Positions 35,277 to 43,887 of a stretch of 64,000 nt of DNA are shown here, piece by piece. The stretch is from the NCBI GenBank assembly GCA_022839625.1, contig JALHJL010000037.1:1-64000 (forward strand), written 5' to 3'. Source of the stretch: Phycisphaerales bacterium (GTDB lineage: Bacteria; Planctomycetota; Phycisphaerae; UBA1845; Fen-1342). Positions within the stretch are counted from its first letter, which is position 1; every line of letters starts with the position of its first letter. A program made the translations under genes and the position numbers. The notes beneath the pieces were generated by a model. It was not told where the DNA came from. It ran no database searches and saw nothing but the letters and a program-made list of their open reading frames with translations.

Positions 35277-36743
35277 CTACTTGGACGCGCCCGCCGGTGC
35301 GCTGCGCTCGCTGAGCAGCGATTCCAGTCTTGCCAGCCGCTCTTCAAGCGCGGCGATGCGCTGTTGCTGAGCGGCCAGAACCGCATCCTTCTCCTGCAAG
35401 AGCTGGTACAGGCCCTGAATGCCCGCCAGGGCAACTCCGTCCGCGTCGATCGTGGCGATTCCCTCGCCGGCTACTCCGACCCCAAACGCCGCATGGAAAT
35501 CCGCGGCGCTTGGGCTCAGGTGCTGCGTGGCGTCCTCCTCGTCCAGAGAGCTCCAGAAATAGATGGCGAGCCTGGCGATCGCCTCGACAATTGCCCGCGG
35601 GTCGGCTGGACTCGACTCCAGCCTCACGTTGCCCGCCCCGGCGTTCGTCCAGACGCCGTCCTTGCTCAGGTACGCCCCGGTGCTCGTGGCGAGGTACGCA
35701 ACGTCCGGGATGGTCGGGTTGCTATGGGCGCCGAGCCAGACCCCGCCGCTGGCCCGGACGATGAACTGGTTATCCGCGGTCGAGGCAATCTTGTCGAAGG
35801 TGGAGTCGCCCCAAACGAAGCATCCGCGGTGCGCGGCGTTCGCCTTGCGCCCGGCGGCAAAGCTGAAGTCGCCGGCGGCCTCGTTCTGGGCGCCGCCGGG
35901 GACAGTCGCGTAGTCGCCCGTGGCGCTGTTTTCGAGGCCACCCGAGACGGTTGCCGCTTCGCTCTGGACCGTGTTGCTCGCGCCCCCGCCGATCGTTCCG
36001 CCAGCACTTTGGGCATCGTTGTTGTAGCCCCCGCCCACGCTTGCGTAGCTGGCCGCGGCGCGGTTCACCGCATTGAGCGCGCCGCCGCCGGCAATGGTCG
36101 CCCCGACGACGTCCGCCGCCGCCGCGTTCCCGGGGAAACCACCGACGAGGTTGGCTGCACCGGCCGTCGGCTCCAGCCGCAGGGCGGCTGCCCCGCCGAC
36201 CCCGAGCGTCAGCACCGTGTCGTCAGCCGTGCCGAGGAAATCGGTACTGGAATCGAGCCCCGTGTTGCCGCCCAGCAACCAGGCGTTCGCGGACACCCGT
36301 TGGTCGAAGTACGTGTTGTCGATCTGGATTGTCAGGCCATTCAGCCGCAGACCGGCGCCGATCGCGTAGGTCTTCCCCGGCTCGCCTTGCGGACCTTGCG
36401 GGCCGGCAGGCCCGGGCGGACCGGCGGGGCCTTCCGGTCCCTGAGGCCCGTCAGGTCCGGCTGGGCCCGTAGGACCCGCGGGGCCGGGCTCGCCCTGTGT
36501 GCCGCCAGTGTCGTTGGGGTCAGTCGGGCCCGTTGCCCCGCCCGGCGAGACCATGCCGGATTGATCGTCGTCGTCCGCCGTGCCGTCGGTCGAAAGATCG
36601 GGGTTGCCGTAAATCAGCACCTGCGGCGGACATCCGCCGATCAGGCTGGCAGCGATCAACGCTGCACCGGCCAACAGGCTGATTTCAGTTCGAGGTACTC
36701 GGAGAATGCGTGCCCACGGGGCGTCCTGCTCGTGACGTGGCAT
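35277..36743 (-). CDS. Collagen-like lipoprotein with YadA-type head repeats and coiled-coil end
   Basis: 488 residues from ATG 36743 with AAAGGAG 12 bases upstream. Lipobox AASLIGGC. After an Asp-rich linker come 13 uninterrupted Gly-x-Pro/Ala triplets (GEPGPAGPTGPAGPDG onward), then 14-16 residue head repeats of the type ASVGGGYNNDAQSAGGTIGG and VSGGLENSATGDYATVPGG. The block NQFIVRASGGVWLGA precedes a tail resembling trimeric phage/autotransporter tail-fibre chaperone regions, and a coiled coil (LAAQQQRIAALEERLARLES). This predicts a trimeric surface stalk and adhesin-like head anchored by lipid rather than by a barrel. Confidence 0.8.
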   Translation of the reverse strand: MPRHEQDAPWARILRVPRTEISLLAGAALIAASLIGGCPPQVLIYGNPDLSTDGTADDDDQSGMVSPGGATGPTDPNDTGGTQGEPGPAGPTGPAGPDGPQGPEGPAGPPGPAGPQGPQGEPGKTYAIGAGLRLNGLTIQIDNTYFDQRVSANAWLLGGNTGLDSSTDFLGTADDTVLTLGVGGAAALRLEPTAGAANLVGGFPGNAAAADVVGATIAGGGALNAVNRAAASYASVGGGYNNDAQSAGGTIGGGASNTVQSEAATVSGGLENSATGDYATVPGGAQNEAAGDFSFAAGRKANAAHRGCFVWGDSTFDKIASTADNQFIVRASGGVWLGAHSNPTIPDVAYLATSTGAYLSKDGVWTNAGAGNVRLESSPADPRAIVEAIARLAIYFWSSLDEEDATQHLSPSAADFHAAFGVGVAGEGIATIDADGVALAGIQGLYQLLQEKDAVLAAQQQRIAALEERLARLESLLSERSAPAGASK

Positions 36744-36856
36744 GGTGCTCAGACTCCTTTCTGACTCGGCAGATCGGCCGAACACGATGGAGGTACGCTC
36801 GCGGGGGGCTGGCTGACCGCGCGATCCACTGCCCCCTGCAACCGGCTATCAACCCA

Positions 36857-36890
36857 AGTCTATGCCATAACCCCACATATTGCAAGTGGG
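36857..36890 (-). promoter_or_regulatory. Promoter of the collagen-like gene, with flanking inverted repeat
   Basis: On the minus strand, TTGCAA (36885-36880), a 17-base spacer and TAGACT (36862-36857). The -35 box lies inside the loop of CCCAC/GTGGG (36872-36876 and 36886-36890), a possible operator. Distance to the start codon is 114 bases. Confidence 0.5.
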
Positions 36891-37026
36891 AAACCGTCGG
36901 GACGCGACATGTTGTGGGTGCTGTGTTGGCCGGCTGCTGCCCGCGGGCTGAAGGGACCGGCTTCGGGCCCGCCGCCGTCGCCGTCGGCACCGGGCACGGT
37001 GCGAATCGACTGCCTCGCCTGTTTCC

Positions 37027-37608
37027 CTACTGAATGAGCTGGCCCTTGTCCAGCATGACCAGTGGGTCGAAGGTCGCGAAGTCGGCCTGATGTATGAGCA
37101 CGGTCTCCACGCACTTCGGCGCGCCCTCGCCTTCCTTGGCGTGGCAGGCGATCGTGTTGAGGACCGTCTCATCACGGATGCCCGCCTCGACCGCCAGGGC
37201 GGTCCCGGAGATCGGGTGCCGCAGGCACGCCCCCGCACGGCTCTTGCGATAGCCGCCGGCGCCGTCCCTCTCGGTCTCGACGAGCTTGCCGACATCGTGC
37301 AGCAGACCGCCGGCGAGCAGCCGGTCATAGTCGATCCTGTACGGCAGCTTGCCGCCGTACGCGGCTTCCTGGGCCTTGGCGAGCCCGTAGGCGCCCTCGG
37401 TGACGGCGAGGGTGTGCTGGATGAAGTTTACGCCGTGGGTCTTGGTCAGCAGCGTAAACGGCATCTTGGTCAGTTCGTCGGTGCTGGTCCATCCGCCGCG
37501 CTCGCAGCCGAGGAGCCAAGTCTTGACGACCTTGTCGCGAAGGTCGTTGTTGGTGATGCGCTCCAGAACGGAGCCGAACAGCGATCGGATGTCTTTGTCG
37601 ACAATCAT
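37027..37608 (-). CDS. HD-domain phosphohydrolase
   Basis: 193 residues from ATG 37608 with CAGGAGA upstream. The HD motif is LLAGGLLHDVGKLVETERDG (His-Asp pair at about 95), preceded by FIQHTLAVTEGAY (first metal His) and followed by RHPISGTALAVEAG and NTIACHAKEGEG (further metal His). This is the cytosolic HD fold used on nucleotides or cyclic dinucleotides; the substrate is not evident. Its end lies 164 bases from the collagen-like gene's promoter. Confidence 0.8.
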   Translation of the reverse strand: MIVDKDIRSLFGSVLERITNNDLRDKVVKTWLLGCERGGWTSTDELTKMPFTLLTKTHGVNFIQHTLAVTEGAYGLAKAQEAAYGGKLPYRIDYDRLLAGGLLHDVGKLVETERDGAGGYRKSRAGACLRHPISGTALAVEAGIRDETVLNTIACHAKEGEGAPKCVETVLIHQADFATFDPLVMLDKGQLIQ

Positions 37609-37637
37609 GTGCTCTCCTGTAGCGGCCGAGCTTCTGC

Positions 37638-38045
37638 TCAATGCTGTCCGGGATTGTAACTGAGTCGCGCCGCAGAGCGAGGCGTGGGGCGCCGGGGGAA
37701 GGGCTCGATCGCGGCGGGGCCTCCGTCGGCCGGGACCGGCCCAGCATCGCTGACTGTCCGGTGCGGCAGACGCGGCAGGCTATGCTTGCGCCGCGCGCCG
37801 GCGTGGTCGAAAATGTCCTCGATCCGTCGGAGGCTCTTGAAGGCCGGAGTGAAGAAGGCCACCAGGTGCGCGATCAACAGATGATCGGCAACGAGCGTGC
37901 GATGGCCGTGCTCGTCCGCCCGGCGGAGGGTGTGGAGCAGGTGCTCCAGGGGTTGCAGCATGCGCCAGGTGACGAGATTCTGCTCACTGCGGGGTGCCCG
38001 CTCCGCACGAGGTCCGACTTTGCGTCCGCTGCGCGCCGCGCCCAT
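37638..38045 (-). pseudogene. Remnant of an IS4-like transposase (N-terminal part)
   Basis: The frame has LQPLEHLLHTLRRADEHGHR, ADHLLIAHLVAFFTPAFKSL and RRIEDIFDHAGARRKHSLPR. This follows the N-terminal pattern of a planctomycete DDE transposase group (LLxxLYxFNPxxxSLRxLQ-type phrase). After GPVPADG the similarity ends and the last 25 codons are unrelated. No DDE residues remain, so it cannot be active. No terminal repeats were found. Confidence 0.5.
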
Positions 38046-38346
38046 GGCGAAACACGCCGGGCGCGGTTGCGCTACTTAACATCTACCTAAGTTAGAAGAA
38101 TCCTGGATTCCGGACATCATTGGCCAAGAGGTCAGCCGTAACGAGAACCTGAGAACTGCTCAAGCAGCCGGCAGCGGCGGCATAGCGCGCTGTTGCAGAA
38201 CCCGGCCCGGCGTCCCCGGGGGGTGGGGGCAGGGCGCGGGTGAGGGGGCACCTGAATCGGCGGGGGCACATTCCGGGTTGACATCGGCGGCGGTTGCTCT
38301 GACACTAGCAGCCGACTCGAGTGCGGTTGAACTCAACAGGTGCAGT
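38046..38346. other. Intergenic region between the IS4-like remnant and a small lipoprotein gene
   Basis: About 300 bases. It contains a GC-rich G-tract stretch (38218-38272, GGGGGTGGGGGCAGGG-like) that could form a G-quadruplex on the + strand, and the promoter at 38278-38306. I see no other gene or RNA. Confidence 0.35.
38278..38306 (+). promoter_or_regulatory. Promoter of the 66-residue lipoprotein gene
   Basis: A perfect TTGACA (38278-38283), a 17-base spacer, and GACACT (38301-38306), which matches three of six -10 positions. The start codon is 41 bases downstream, after SD AGGTG. Confidence 0.5.
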
Positions 38347-38547
38347 ATGCGGATATGGCTCTTGCTCGGACTGCTGAGCGGTCTGGCCGTGGCGGCGGGC
38401 TGTGCGACCGTAACGAAAACACCCGGAGAGAACCTGGCCCACGTGCGGTCGGTTCTCGAACTCGACATGCTGCAGGTCGGTGACGACTGGAACCTGATCT
38501 GGCTCGCCGATCGCCAGGGGCGTCTCACCCGGTGGCATACGCGCTAG
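38347..38547 (+). CDS. Small lipoprotein (66 residues)
   Basis: Starts at ATG 38347, 4 bases after AGGTG. Signal MRIWLLLGLLSGLAVAAGC with lipobox VAAGC. The mature 48 residues contain NLAHVRSVLELDMLQVGDDW and end ADRQGRLTRWHTR. The DDWNLIWLADR stretch is conserved-looking, but I do not recognise a family. Its TAG stop is followed after two bases by the 169-bp inverted-repeat element. Confidence 0.7.
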   Translation: MRIWLLLGLLSGLAVAAGCATVTKTPGENLAHVRSVLELDMLQVGDDWNLIWLADRQGRLTRWHTR

Positions 38548-38718
38548 CGGTCCGCCGCAGAGGTATAGCGCTGGACCTCCGTGTCCGGCGAGGGTTCCAT
38601 TCGGCTCGAAAAGCGTCGGACACCCGCCACGGCGGGCAGGTCGCTACAGGCGACTCGCTGCGGCGAGCTCAGGTCCGACGCTACGGGTGAGCGGTCCGCG
38701 GGGAGTTCTGCGGCGGAC
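38548..38718. repeat. 169-bp inverted-repeat element, copy 1 (MITE-like)
   Basis: Terminal repeats GTCCGCCGCAGA (38550-38561) and TCTGCGGCGGAC (38707-38718). Inside it shares long stretches with the copy at 40894-41062 (GTCGGACACCCGCCACGGCG; GAGCTCAGGTCCGACGCTAC). No ORF. It begins two bases after a TAG stop. Confidence 0.8.
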
Positions 38719-38723
38719 TGCTG

Positions 38724-38838
38724 GTGTCCTGAGTCTGAGGTTGTCGACGGAAGTCGGGGCGCGCGAAGTTCCACTTCACACGCCCTGGCCAGGGATTTGC
38801 GCGCCCCACTTCTTCGCCGAGTCTGTGACTGAGGACAC
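38724..38838. repeat. 115-bp nearly palindromic element
   Basis: Starts GTGTCCTGAGTC and ends GACTGAGGACAC; an inner pair GGGGCGCGC and GCGCGCCCC is at matching positions. Roughly 70% of the first 48 bases pair with the end, so the transcript would fold into one long hairpin. It directly follows the 169-bp element. Confidence 0.6.
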
Positions 38839-39017
38839 GAGGGCGCTGCCTCGCAACTGCGGCCTCGTAGCGTGGGCTGAGGCGCGGTCTTCACGCCGCG
38901 CGGAGCGAGCGCGCGACATGAATGTCGCGGCTCGATTGCGTCGTGGTCTCGATGCGGCCCCACGCCGGTAATCCGTCCATGCCACATGGGTGCGGAAGGG
39001 CGGCCCCAGCCTCCGGC
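38839..39017. other. Intergenic stretch with one hairpin
   Basis: No gene is seen. CGCGACAT-GA-ATGTCGCG (38912-38929) is a perfect 8-bp stem with a 2-base loop. The rest is GC-rich with no visible signal. Confidence 0.35.
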
Positions 39018-39158
39018 CTACTCTGTCAGTGACTCGCGAACCGACTGCCAATACTCGCGCCATTCCCGCGTCTTCTGCCGCTCGGTGGCTTCATAAGCGA
39101 CCCACACCAGGTCGTCATGCAGCTCCGGCGAGATGTTGTCCGCGAGTTGGCTGGCCAT
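39018..39158 (-). pseudogene. Short coding remnant of unknown origin
   Basis: 46 codons from ATG 39158 to TAG 39018-39020. The chain contains ISPELHDDLVWVAYEATERQ and ends REYWQSVRESLTE. It reads like a real protein C-terminus (acidic and aromatic residues in an amphipathic pattern) but overlaps the IS1380 remnant in another frame and has no SD. It may be what remains of a gene interrupted by the IS. Confidence 0.35.
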
Positions 39159-39440
39159 CCGTGAGCTGCGCGGCCAGGTCGGCCGTCAGCCCGAGGCGAT
39201 GATCCGCCTCCCGCAGCAAGAGCGCCCCGGCGTCAGACGTGATCCGCGGATCGGCCTGCCGCAGCTTGATCGCGCGATTGAACGTGGGCTCGAACAGCCA
39301 GCCCCCGGCCCCGCCTCCGCCCGCGCCGCCTCTGCCGGCCCGACCGGCCCGTCCCTGGCCTTCACCCATGAGGTGTTGCTCCCGTTCCGTGGGTCACGCG
39401 TGTTGCACCAAAACTCATGAAGCTGGTGAATAATCGGGGA
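39157..39440 (-). mobile_element. IS1380-family transposase remnant with a possible IS end
   Basis: On the minus strand LFEPTFNRAIKLRQADPRIT, then SDAGALLLREADHRLGLTAD, is the N-terminus of IS1380-type transposases. It breaks off at about 39159 after LAAQLTD. Upstream, CCCCGATTATTCACCAGC (complement of 39421-39438) resembles the terminal repeat of that family (CCCGC..TTATTCA type). So one IS end and about 47 transposase codons remain; the rest is deleted. Confidence 0.5.
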
Positions 39441-39613
39441 TCAACGCTTGTCGCCCCGACTTTGCCTTCCCGCGACTGTCCAGTTGGGCGGTCGTTTTGT
39501 TTCCAGGGCGGGCCTGCGGCGGGGGTTCAGTAACATGTCGCCGCGCTTCTGCGACGGCCAGACGGTGGTCCGTTCAAAGTGGCCGGCAGTGTGTGCGCGG
39601 TTGCGGCCACCAG

Positions 39614-39709
39614 GTGTCCGTCGAAAAAGGGGACCGGCTCCGCTCTGAACCGCGTTCGTGGCAACGCCAGCGGGCTTCCCAGCGGTGCCCGTCCGCTTGT
39701 TCAAGGGAC
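39614..39709. repeat. REP/REPIN-like inverted-repeat element, copy 3
   Basis: 96 bp. Left arm GTGTCCGTCGAAAAAGGGGA; the right arm on the other strand starts GTCCCTTGAACAAGCGGACG. The inner part shares CGCCAGCGGGCTT with copy 1. This copy does not abut a gene. Confidence 0.65.
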
Positions 39710-39940
39710 TGCTGGCGGTCCCGCGGGACTGACCGGAACGCAACGAAGCCCGATTTCATCATCTCTTCATCCACGCCGCCATAGGAATTAGTCGTGGCGC
39801 GTAATTGCATACGGCATGCCAGGTGGACAAACGGGCGACCCGGCGAGAGGACGGCACAACACCCATCCGTGCCAGGAGCCGTCCGAGTGCCTCAGGTCGG
39901 TCCGCGCGTACAGCGTCCGAAGAACAGGAGGAAACTAGCG

Positions 39941-40798
39941 ATGTCAGGCTACAGAAGAATCCAGATGGGTACGATGGTTGGCGCACTCGCGATCGGAATG
40001 TTGGCCGGGGGCTGCGGCTCATCGCTGGCGACCAGCGACTCAACCGGCAGCCTGCTGGACCTGCTGGCGAATCTGGGCATCTCCGAGGACACCACGCTGG
40101 GCGATCTGCTGGACCAGGTCACGGTCGGACAGGTGCTCGATGGCGTCACGCAGTTCGCCGGCTCTCCGGCCATAATGCCGGGGCCGTTCACGCAGTCGGG
40201 CCTGTCCGACGCCGAACTGGTCGAGATCGAGTCGCTGCAAGCCCAGCTCGAGGCCGGCGAGATCACGGAGCAGGAGTACAACGACGCGCTGCGTGAGATT
40301 GTCGGCTACGCATGCGGAATGCCGCCTGGCGGGCCGGCATTTGGTGGCGGACCGTCGAGGCACGGGATGGGGCGTGGAGCGCCGCCGCCGGCCTTGACGG
40401 ACGAACAGCAGCAGGCTGCCGACGAGATCTTCCAGGCCGAACGAGACGACCTCGAGGCGCTGCGCGCGGCGGCAGAAGAGGACATTCGCGCTCTGCTCAC
40501 CGAGGAGCAAGCGGCGAGCTTCGATGGGCTACCCCCGCTGCCGATCGGCGGCGGCCCACCCCCGCCGGTCGGCCCCGGCGGGATCGCTCACGGGCACGAA
40601 GGCGGCCCGCTGGACCGCCTGACGCAGGCCCTGGGGTTGTCGGACGAGCAGCAGATCGCCATCGAGGAGATTCTCACCGAACTTCACGACGCCGTTGCCG
40701 CGCGGCACGAGCAGACCCGCGACGAACTCCTCAGCCTGCTCACCGACGAGCAACTGGAGCAACTGGGGCAGACTGCGGAAGCCGCCCAGGAGCAGTGA
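39941..40798 (+). CDS. Lipoprotein with repeated LTxxQ motifs (Spy/CpxP-like)
   Basis: 285 residues from ATG 39941; SD AGGAGGAAA. Signal and lipobox IGMLAGGC. Four LTxxQ-like motifs: LTDEQQQAADEI, LTEEQAASFDG, LSDEQQIAIEEI and LTDEQLEQLGQ, in two pairs separated by Pro/Gly-rich linkers (GGGPPPPVGPGG). LTxxQ is the Spy/CpxP periplasmic chaperone motif, where it lies in a helical cradle; heat- and metal-stress sensors share it. Two Spy-like halves may be fused here. The N-terminal 100 residues (LLDLLANLGISEDTTLGDLL) are different and unrecognised. Confidence 0.7.
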   Translation: MSGYRRIQMGTMVGALAIGMLAGGCGSSLATSDSTGSLLDLLANLGISEDTTLGDLLDQVTVGQVLDGVTQFAGSPAIMPGPFTQSGLSDAELVEIESLQAQLEAGEITEQEYNDALREIVGYACGMPPGGPAFGGGPSRHGMGRGAPPPALTDEQQQAADEIFQAERDDLEALRAAAEEDIRALLTEEQAASFDGLPPLPIGGGPPPPVGPGGIAHGHEGGPLDRLTQALGLSDEQQIAIEEILTELHDAVAARHEQTRDELLSLLTDEQLEQLGQTAEAAQEQ

Positions 40799-40893
40799 GC
40801 GTGGGCCCGAAATGCTTGCGGGCGTAAGTGCCGGCAGTGAGCGTCCTCCGTCTCGTTGACGGAGGACGTTCGCGATTGCACGCCGGCACAGCG

Positions 40894-41062
40894 GTCCGCC
40901 GCAGAAGTGTAGCCCCGGACCTCCGGGGCCGGCGAGGATCGCATTCGGCTGGAAGATCGTCGGACACCCGCCACGGCGGGCAGGTCGTTGCAGGCGATTC
41001 GCTGCGGCGAGCTCAGGTCCGACGCTACGGACGCGTGGCCCACGGAGACTTCTGCGGCAGAC
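40894..41062. repeat. 169-bp inverted-repeat element, copy 2 (MITE-like)
   Basis: Starts GTCCGCCGCAGA and ends TCTGCGGCAGAC; the same length as copy 1, with an overall identity that I estimate by eye at 85% or better. It carries the same GCGGGCAGGTCG core. It lies 95 bases after the LTxxQ gene and 86 before the next gene. Confidence 0.8.
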
Positions 41063-41148
41063 GGATAGGTGTTGAAAGACATTCCTGAGGCGCGGCGGGG
41101 GGAACACCGGCCGCCGCCAGGTACCTGTTGGTGCGACGGAGAACCCGC

Positions 41149-41313
41149 ATGAGAACTGGAAAACGGATCGCAATGGTGTTGACGAGCGGGCTGCTGCTCA
41201 CAGTCAGTTCGTGCGCCACGGATTTCGGCTACTACCTGCTCAACGCGCTCATCGAGTATCTACCCGAGTTCCTGGAGGCGCTGACCACGACGACCACGAC
41301 TACGACCACCTGA
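41149..41313 (+). CDS. Small lipoprotein ending in a poly-threonine run
   Basis: 54 residues from ATG 41149. Signal MVLTSGLLLTVSSC with lipobox TVSSC, then ATDFGYYLLNALIEYLPEFL and a C-terminal run of nine Thr. The Thr codons alternate between ACC, ACG and ACT. Thr repeats at the end of a lipoprotein suggest an extended or glycosylated tail. No family recognised. A weak SD is GGAG (41140-41143) in CGACGGAGAACC. Confidence 0.6.
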   Translation: MRTGKRIAMVLTSGLLLTVSSCATDFGYYLLNALIEYLPEFLEALTTTTTTTTT

Positions 41314-41434
41314 CGCGGCCGACGCTCCGCCCATTCCGCCGCCGTGCCGCGGCCTCTGGGAAGGCGCGGGGCGCGCATCAGGCTGTTGCAGCGGCGGTCT
41401 TCGAGCAGGCGGCGGCCACGGGCCGATTCCGCGT

Positions 41435-43627
41435 CTACGGCTTGAGCACCTCCCGCATGCTCTGTGCTTCCGCCAGGAAGCGCTGCGTGTAGTGCTCGTC
41501 CACGCGGGCGCACGTCTGCGTCGCCAGCTCTCCCAGGCGCTGGTACTCCGGGTCTTCGGTGCGCACGTAGAACTCGCCCGCGAGAATCACCAGCCGCAGC
41601 AAGTGCCGCAGGATCAGTCCCTCCTGCTTGATCAGGTCGAGGGCGCGGACCGACTTGAAGAACTCGCAGTCGCGGGCGAAGGCGTCGCCGGCGATCCACT
41701 TGGGCTGGACGAACGCGGGCTCGGGGGCCGCCAGCCTGGCCTCGAAGGCGAGCTTCAACATCTCCGGAAACGTCGGCGGACGCTCCTCCGGCTCCTCCCA
41801 CTTGTCCACCCAGCGGCGCGGCCGCTCCTCTTCTTCCTCGGGCACAGCAGAGCTTTGCACCACTTTGACGCCCATGGCGGTCAGCAGCGGCTCGAGCACC
41901 TGGGTCTGGAGCGGCCCTTGGGCCAGCGTCTCGGGGATGCGCACGTGCCGCAGGATCACCGGCGGCACTTCCAGCACCGCCTCCAGGGCCAACAGCTTCT
42001 CATTGAAGTCCGCGTAGTTGAGCTGCTCGGCGAGGTAGTCGCCGAACAGCGGGTCCACGCTGCGGTAGTTCAGCAATCGATAGATGCTCTCGTGAAGCGT
42101 GACGTGGTCGCCGTCCTCCGCGCGCGTCAGGTAGCCCAGTCCCTGCAAGTTGTCGAGCATGAAGTTGAGTTGCGTGTTGAACTTGTCGATATACTCGGCC
42201 CCGGCGAAACGCTTGGAGAGGAAGTCGCGGACCTCGTGCAGCGTCCCCGTGCGCGTCAGCAGGAAGATCAACACCGAGTACGGGATCATGCCGCGGCTGT
42301 AGAGCCTGGCCGGCCCGGCCGCGATCAGCGTCTTGAACTGCCCCTGGCTCCAGTACTGCTCGGTCTTTCGCCGCGTCGGCTGCTTGCGTTCGAGCTCCTT
42401 GCGGATCCGCAGGATGCCGGGGTCCTTGGAGCGCGGGTCGATCTGCTCGTACTTCTTGCGCCACTTGAAAATCTTCACGTCGTCGTCATGGGCCGTCGCG
42501 TAGACGTGGCCCTGCGTGTCGAATTGCGGCCGGCCGGCCCGGCCGAACATCTGGTGCGCGCTGCTGGCGGAGATCAGTTTCTTCTCCCCGTGCGGCCCCT
42601 TGATCAGCGTGCTCAGCACCACGGAGCGGGCCGGCAGGTTGATCCCCGCCGCCAGCGTCTCCGTGCAGCACACCAGCGGCACCAGCTTCTGCCCGAACAG
42701 CTCCTCCACGATCAGCTTGTGCCGCGGCAGCACGCCAGCGTGGTGCACGCCCACGCCCCGCAGCAGCATCTGCCCCAGCTTCGGCCCGACGCCCTCGGCC
42801 AGCTCGGCCTTGCGCTCGCGTAGGTACGCGTCAATCTGCTCCTTCTGCCGATTGGTAATGAGCGGCAGACCCTTGAGTCGCTCGGCCAGGTCCCAGCATT
42901 CCTCGCGGTTGAACGCGAACACGAGGGCCGGGGTGTGCTGCTCTTCCGCGGAGCCGGACGCCATCTGCACCAGCAGCTCGGTGAGCGTCTTGTCCTCCAC
43001 CCAGTGATATTCCAGCGGCACCCGCCGCTCGTTCGACGTCACCACCTGCACCCGCCGGCCGTGCTTGTTCTTCAGCCAGTCCGCGAAATCGTACGGGTTG
43101 CCGACGGTGGCCGAGAGTAGCATGACGCGGACGTGCGGCGGCAGCAGCGCGAGCGACAGCTCCCAGACCACGCCGCGCTCGAAATCGTTGAAGTTGTGAA
43201 ACTCGTCCATGACGACGCCGCCCACGTGCGCGAGGTCGGCGACGGCGGGGTCGTTGGCCAGCAGGTGATTCAGCAGAATCTCGGCGACCACGACGCGGAT
43301 GAGGGCGTCGGGGTTCTCGCGGCGGTTGCCCGTGATGAAGCCGACGTCGGTGCGGGTGAAGCCCCAGCCTTCGACGCGGTCCTGGAACTCGCGGAACTTC
43401 TGCTCGGTCAGGGCGATCAGCGGCGTCGTGTAATAGAGCCGCTGCCGCGTGTGGAGGGCCTCGAAGATGGCCGCCTCGGCGATGAGCGTCTTGCCCATCC
43501 CCGTCGGCGCGCACACCAGCACGCCGCCCTCCGCCTCGAACCACGCCAACAGGGCCTCCTCCTGCACGGCGTAGAGCTCGTACGGGATGGATTCGAGGAA
43601 CTTGGCGCAAATCTCGTCGCGGGTCAT
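41435..43627 (-). CDS. Ski2-like DEAD/DEAH-box helicase
   Basis: 730 residues from ATG 43627. Motif I APTGMGKTLIAEAAIFEAL, motif Ia YYTTPLIALTEQKFREF, motif II VVMDEFHNFND (DEFH), motif III LLSATVGNP, motif IV ALVFAFNREECW, then HHAGVLPRHKLIVEELF and motif V CTETLAAGINLPARSVVLST with motif VI QMFGRAGRPQFD. The arrangement is that of Ski2/Hel308-type SF2 helicases, and the order of the C-terminal region (YSRGMIPYSVLIFL onward) looks like the family's winged-helix and ratchet part. A role in RNA turnover or DNA repair is plausible. A copy of its first 36 codons occurs at 45.3 kb. Confidence 0.88.
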   Translation of the reverse strand: MTRDEICAKFLESIPYELYAVQEEALLAWFEAEGGVLVCAPTGMGKTLIAEAAIFEALHTRQRLYYTTPLIALTEQKFREFQDRVEGWGFTRTDVGFITGNRRENPDALIRVVVAEILLNHLLANDPAVADLAHVGGVVMDEFHNFNDFERGVVWELSLALLPPHVRVMLLSATVGNPYDFADWLKNKHGRRVQVVTSNERRVPLEYHWVEDKTLTELLVQMASGSAEEQHTPALVFAFNREECWDLAERLKGLPLITNRQKEQIDAYLRERKAELAEGVGPKLGQMLLRGVGVHHAGVLPRHKLIVEELFGQKLVPLVCCTETLAAGINLPARSVVLSTLIKGPHGEKKLISASSAHQMFGRAGRPQFDTQGHVYATAHDDDVKIFKWRKKYEQIDPRSKDPGILRIRKELERKQPTRRKTEQYWSQGQFKTLIAAGPARLYSRGMIPYSVLIFLLTRTGTLHEVRDFLSKRFAGAEYIDKFNTQLNFMLDNLQGLGYLTRAEDGDHVTLHESIYRLLNYRSVDPLFGDYLAEQLNYADFNEKLLALEAVLEVPPVILRHVRIPETLAQGPLQTQVLEPLLTAMGVKVVQSSAVPEEEEERPRRWVDKWEEPEERPPTFPEMLKLAFEARLAAPEPAFVQPKWIAGDAFARDCEFFKSVRALDLIKQEGLILRHLLRLVILAGEFYVRTEDPEYQRLGELATQTCARVDEHYTQRFLAEAQSMREVLKP

Positions 43628-43887
43628 GCCGGCAGCATAGCCGCGATGGTCTGCACGCAGTAGCACGCAAGGGCCGAAACCCCGTGAATGCCGGCGCGAA
43701 CACGACTTGCGGCACCTGCCACCGAGCGTTACCGTCTAAATGGTCGAATCGGCCTTGGCGAGGCGCTTCTGCCAACCCGGGCGTGGACAGCGCGGGAAGG
43801 GCGCTGCAACTCGGGCATCGGCGGTTGCATGGTGAAGGCCCCGACGGTGACACGGGAGCGGGGCAGCCCAGTTCGCGCTGGACGAAT

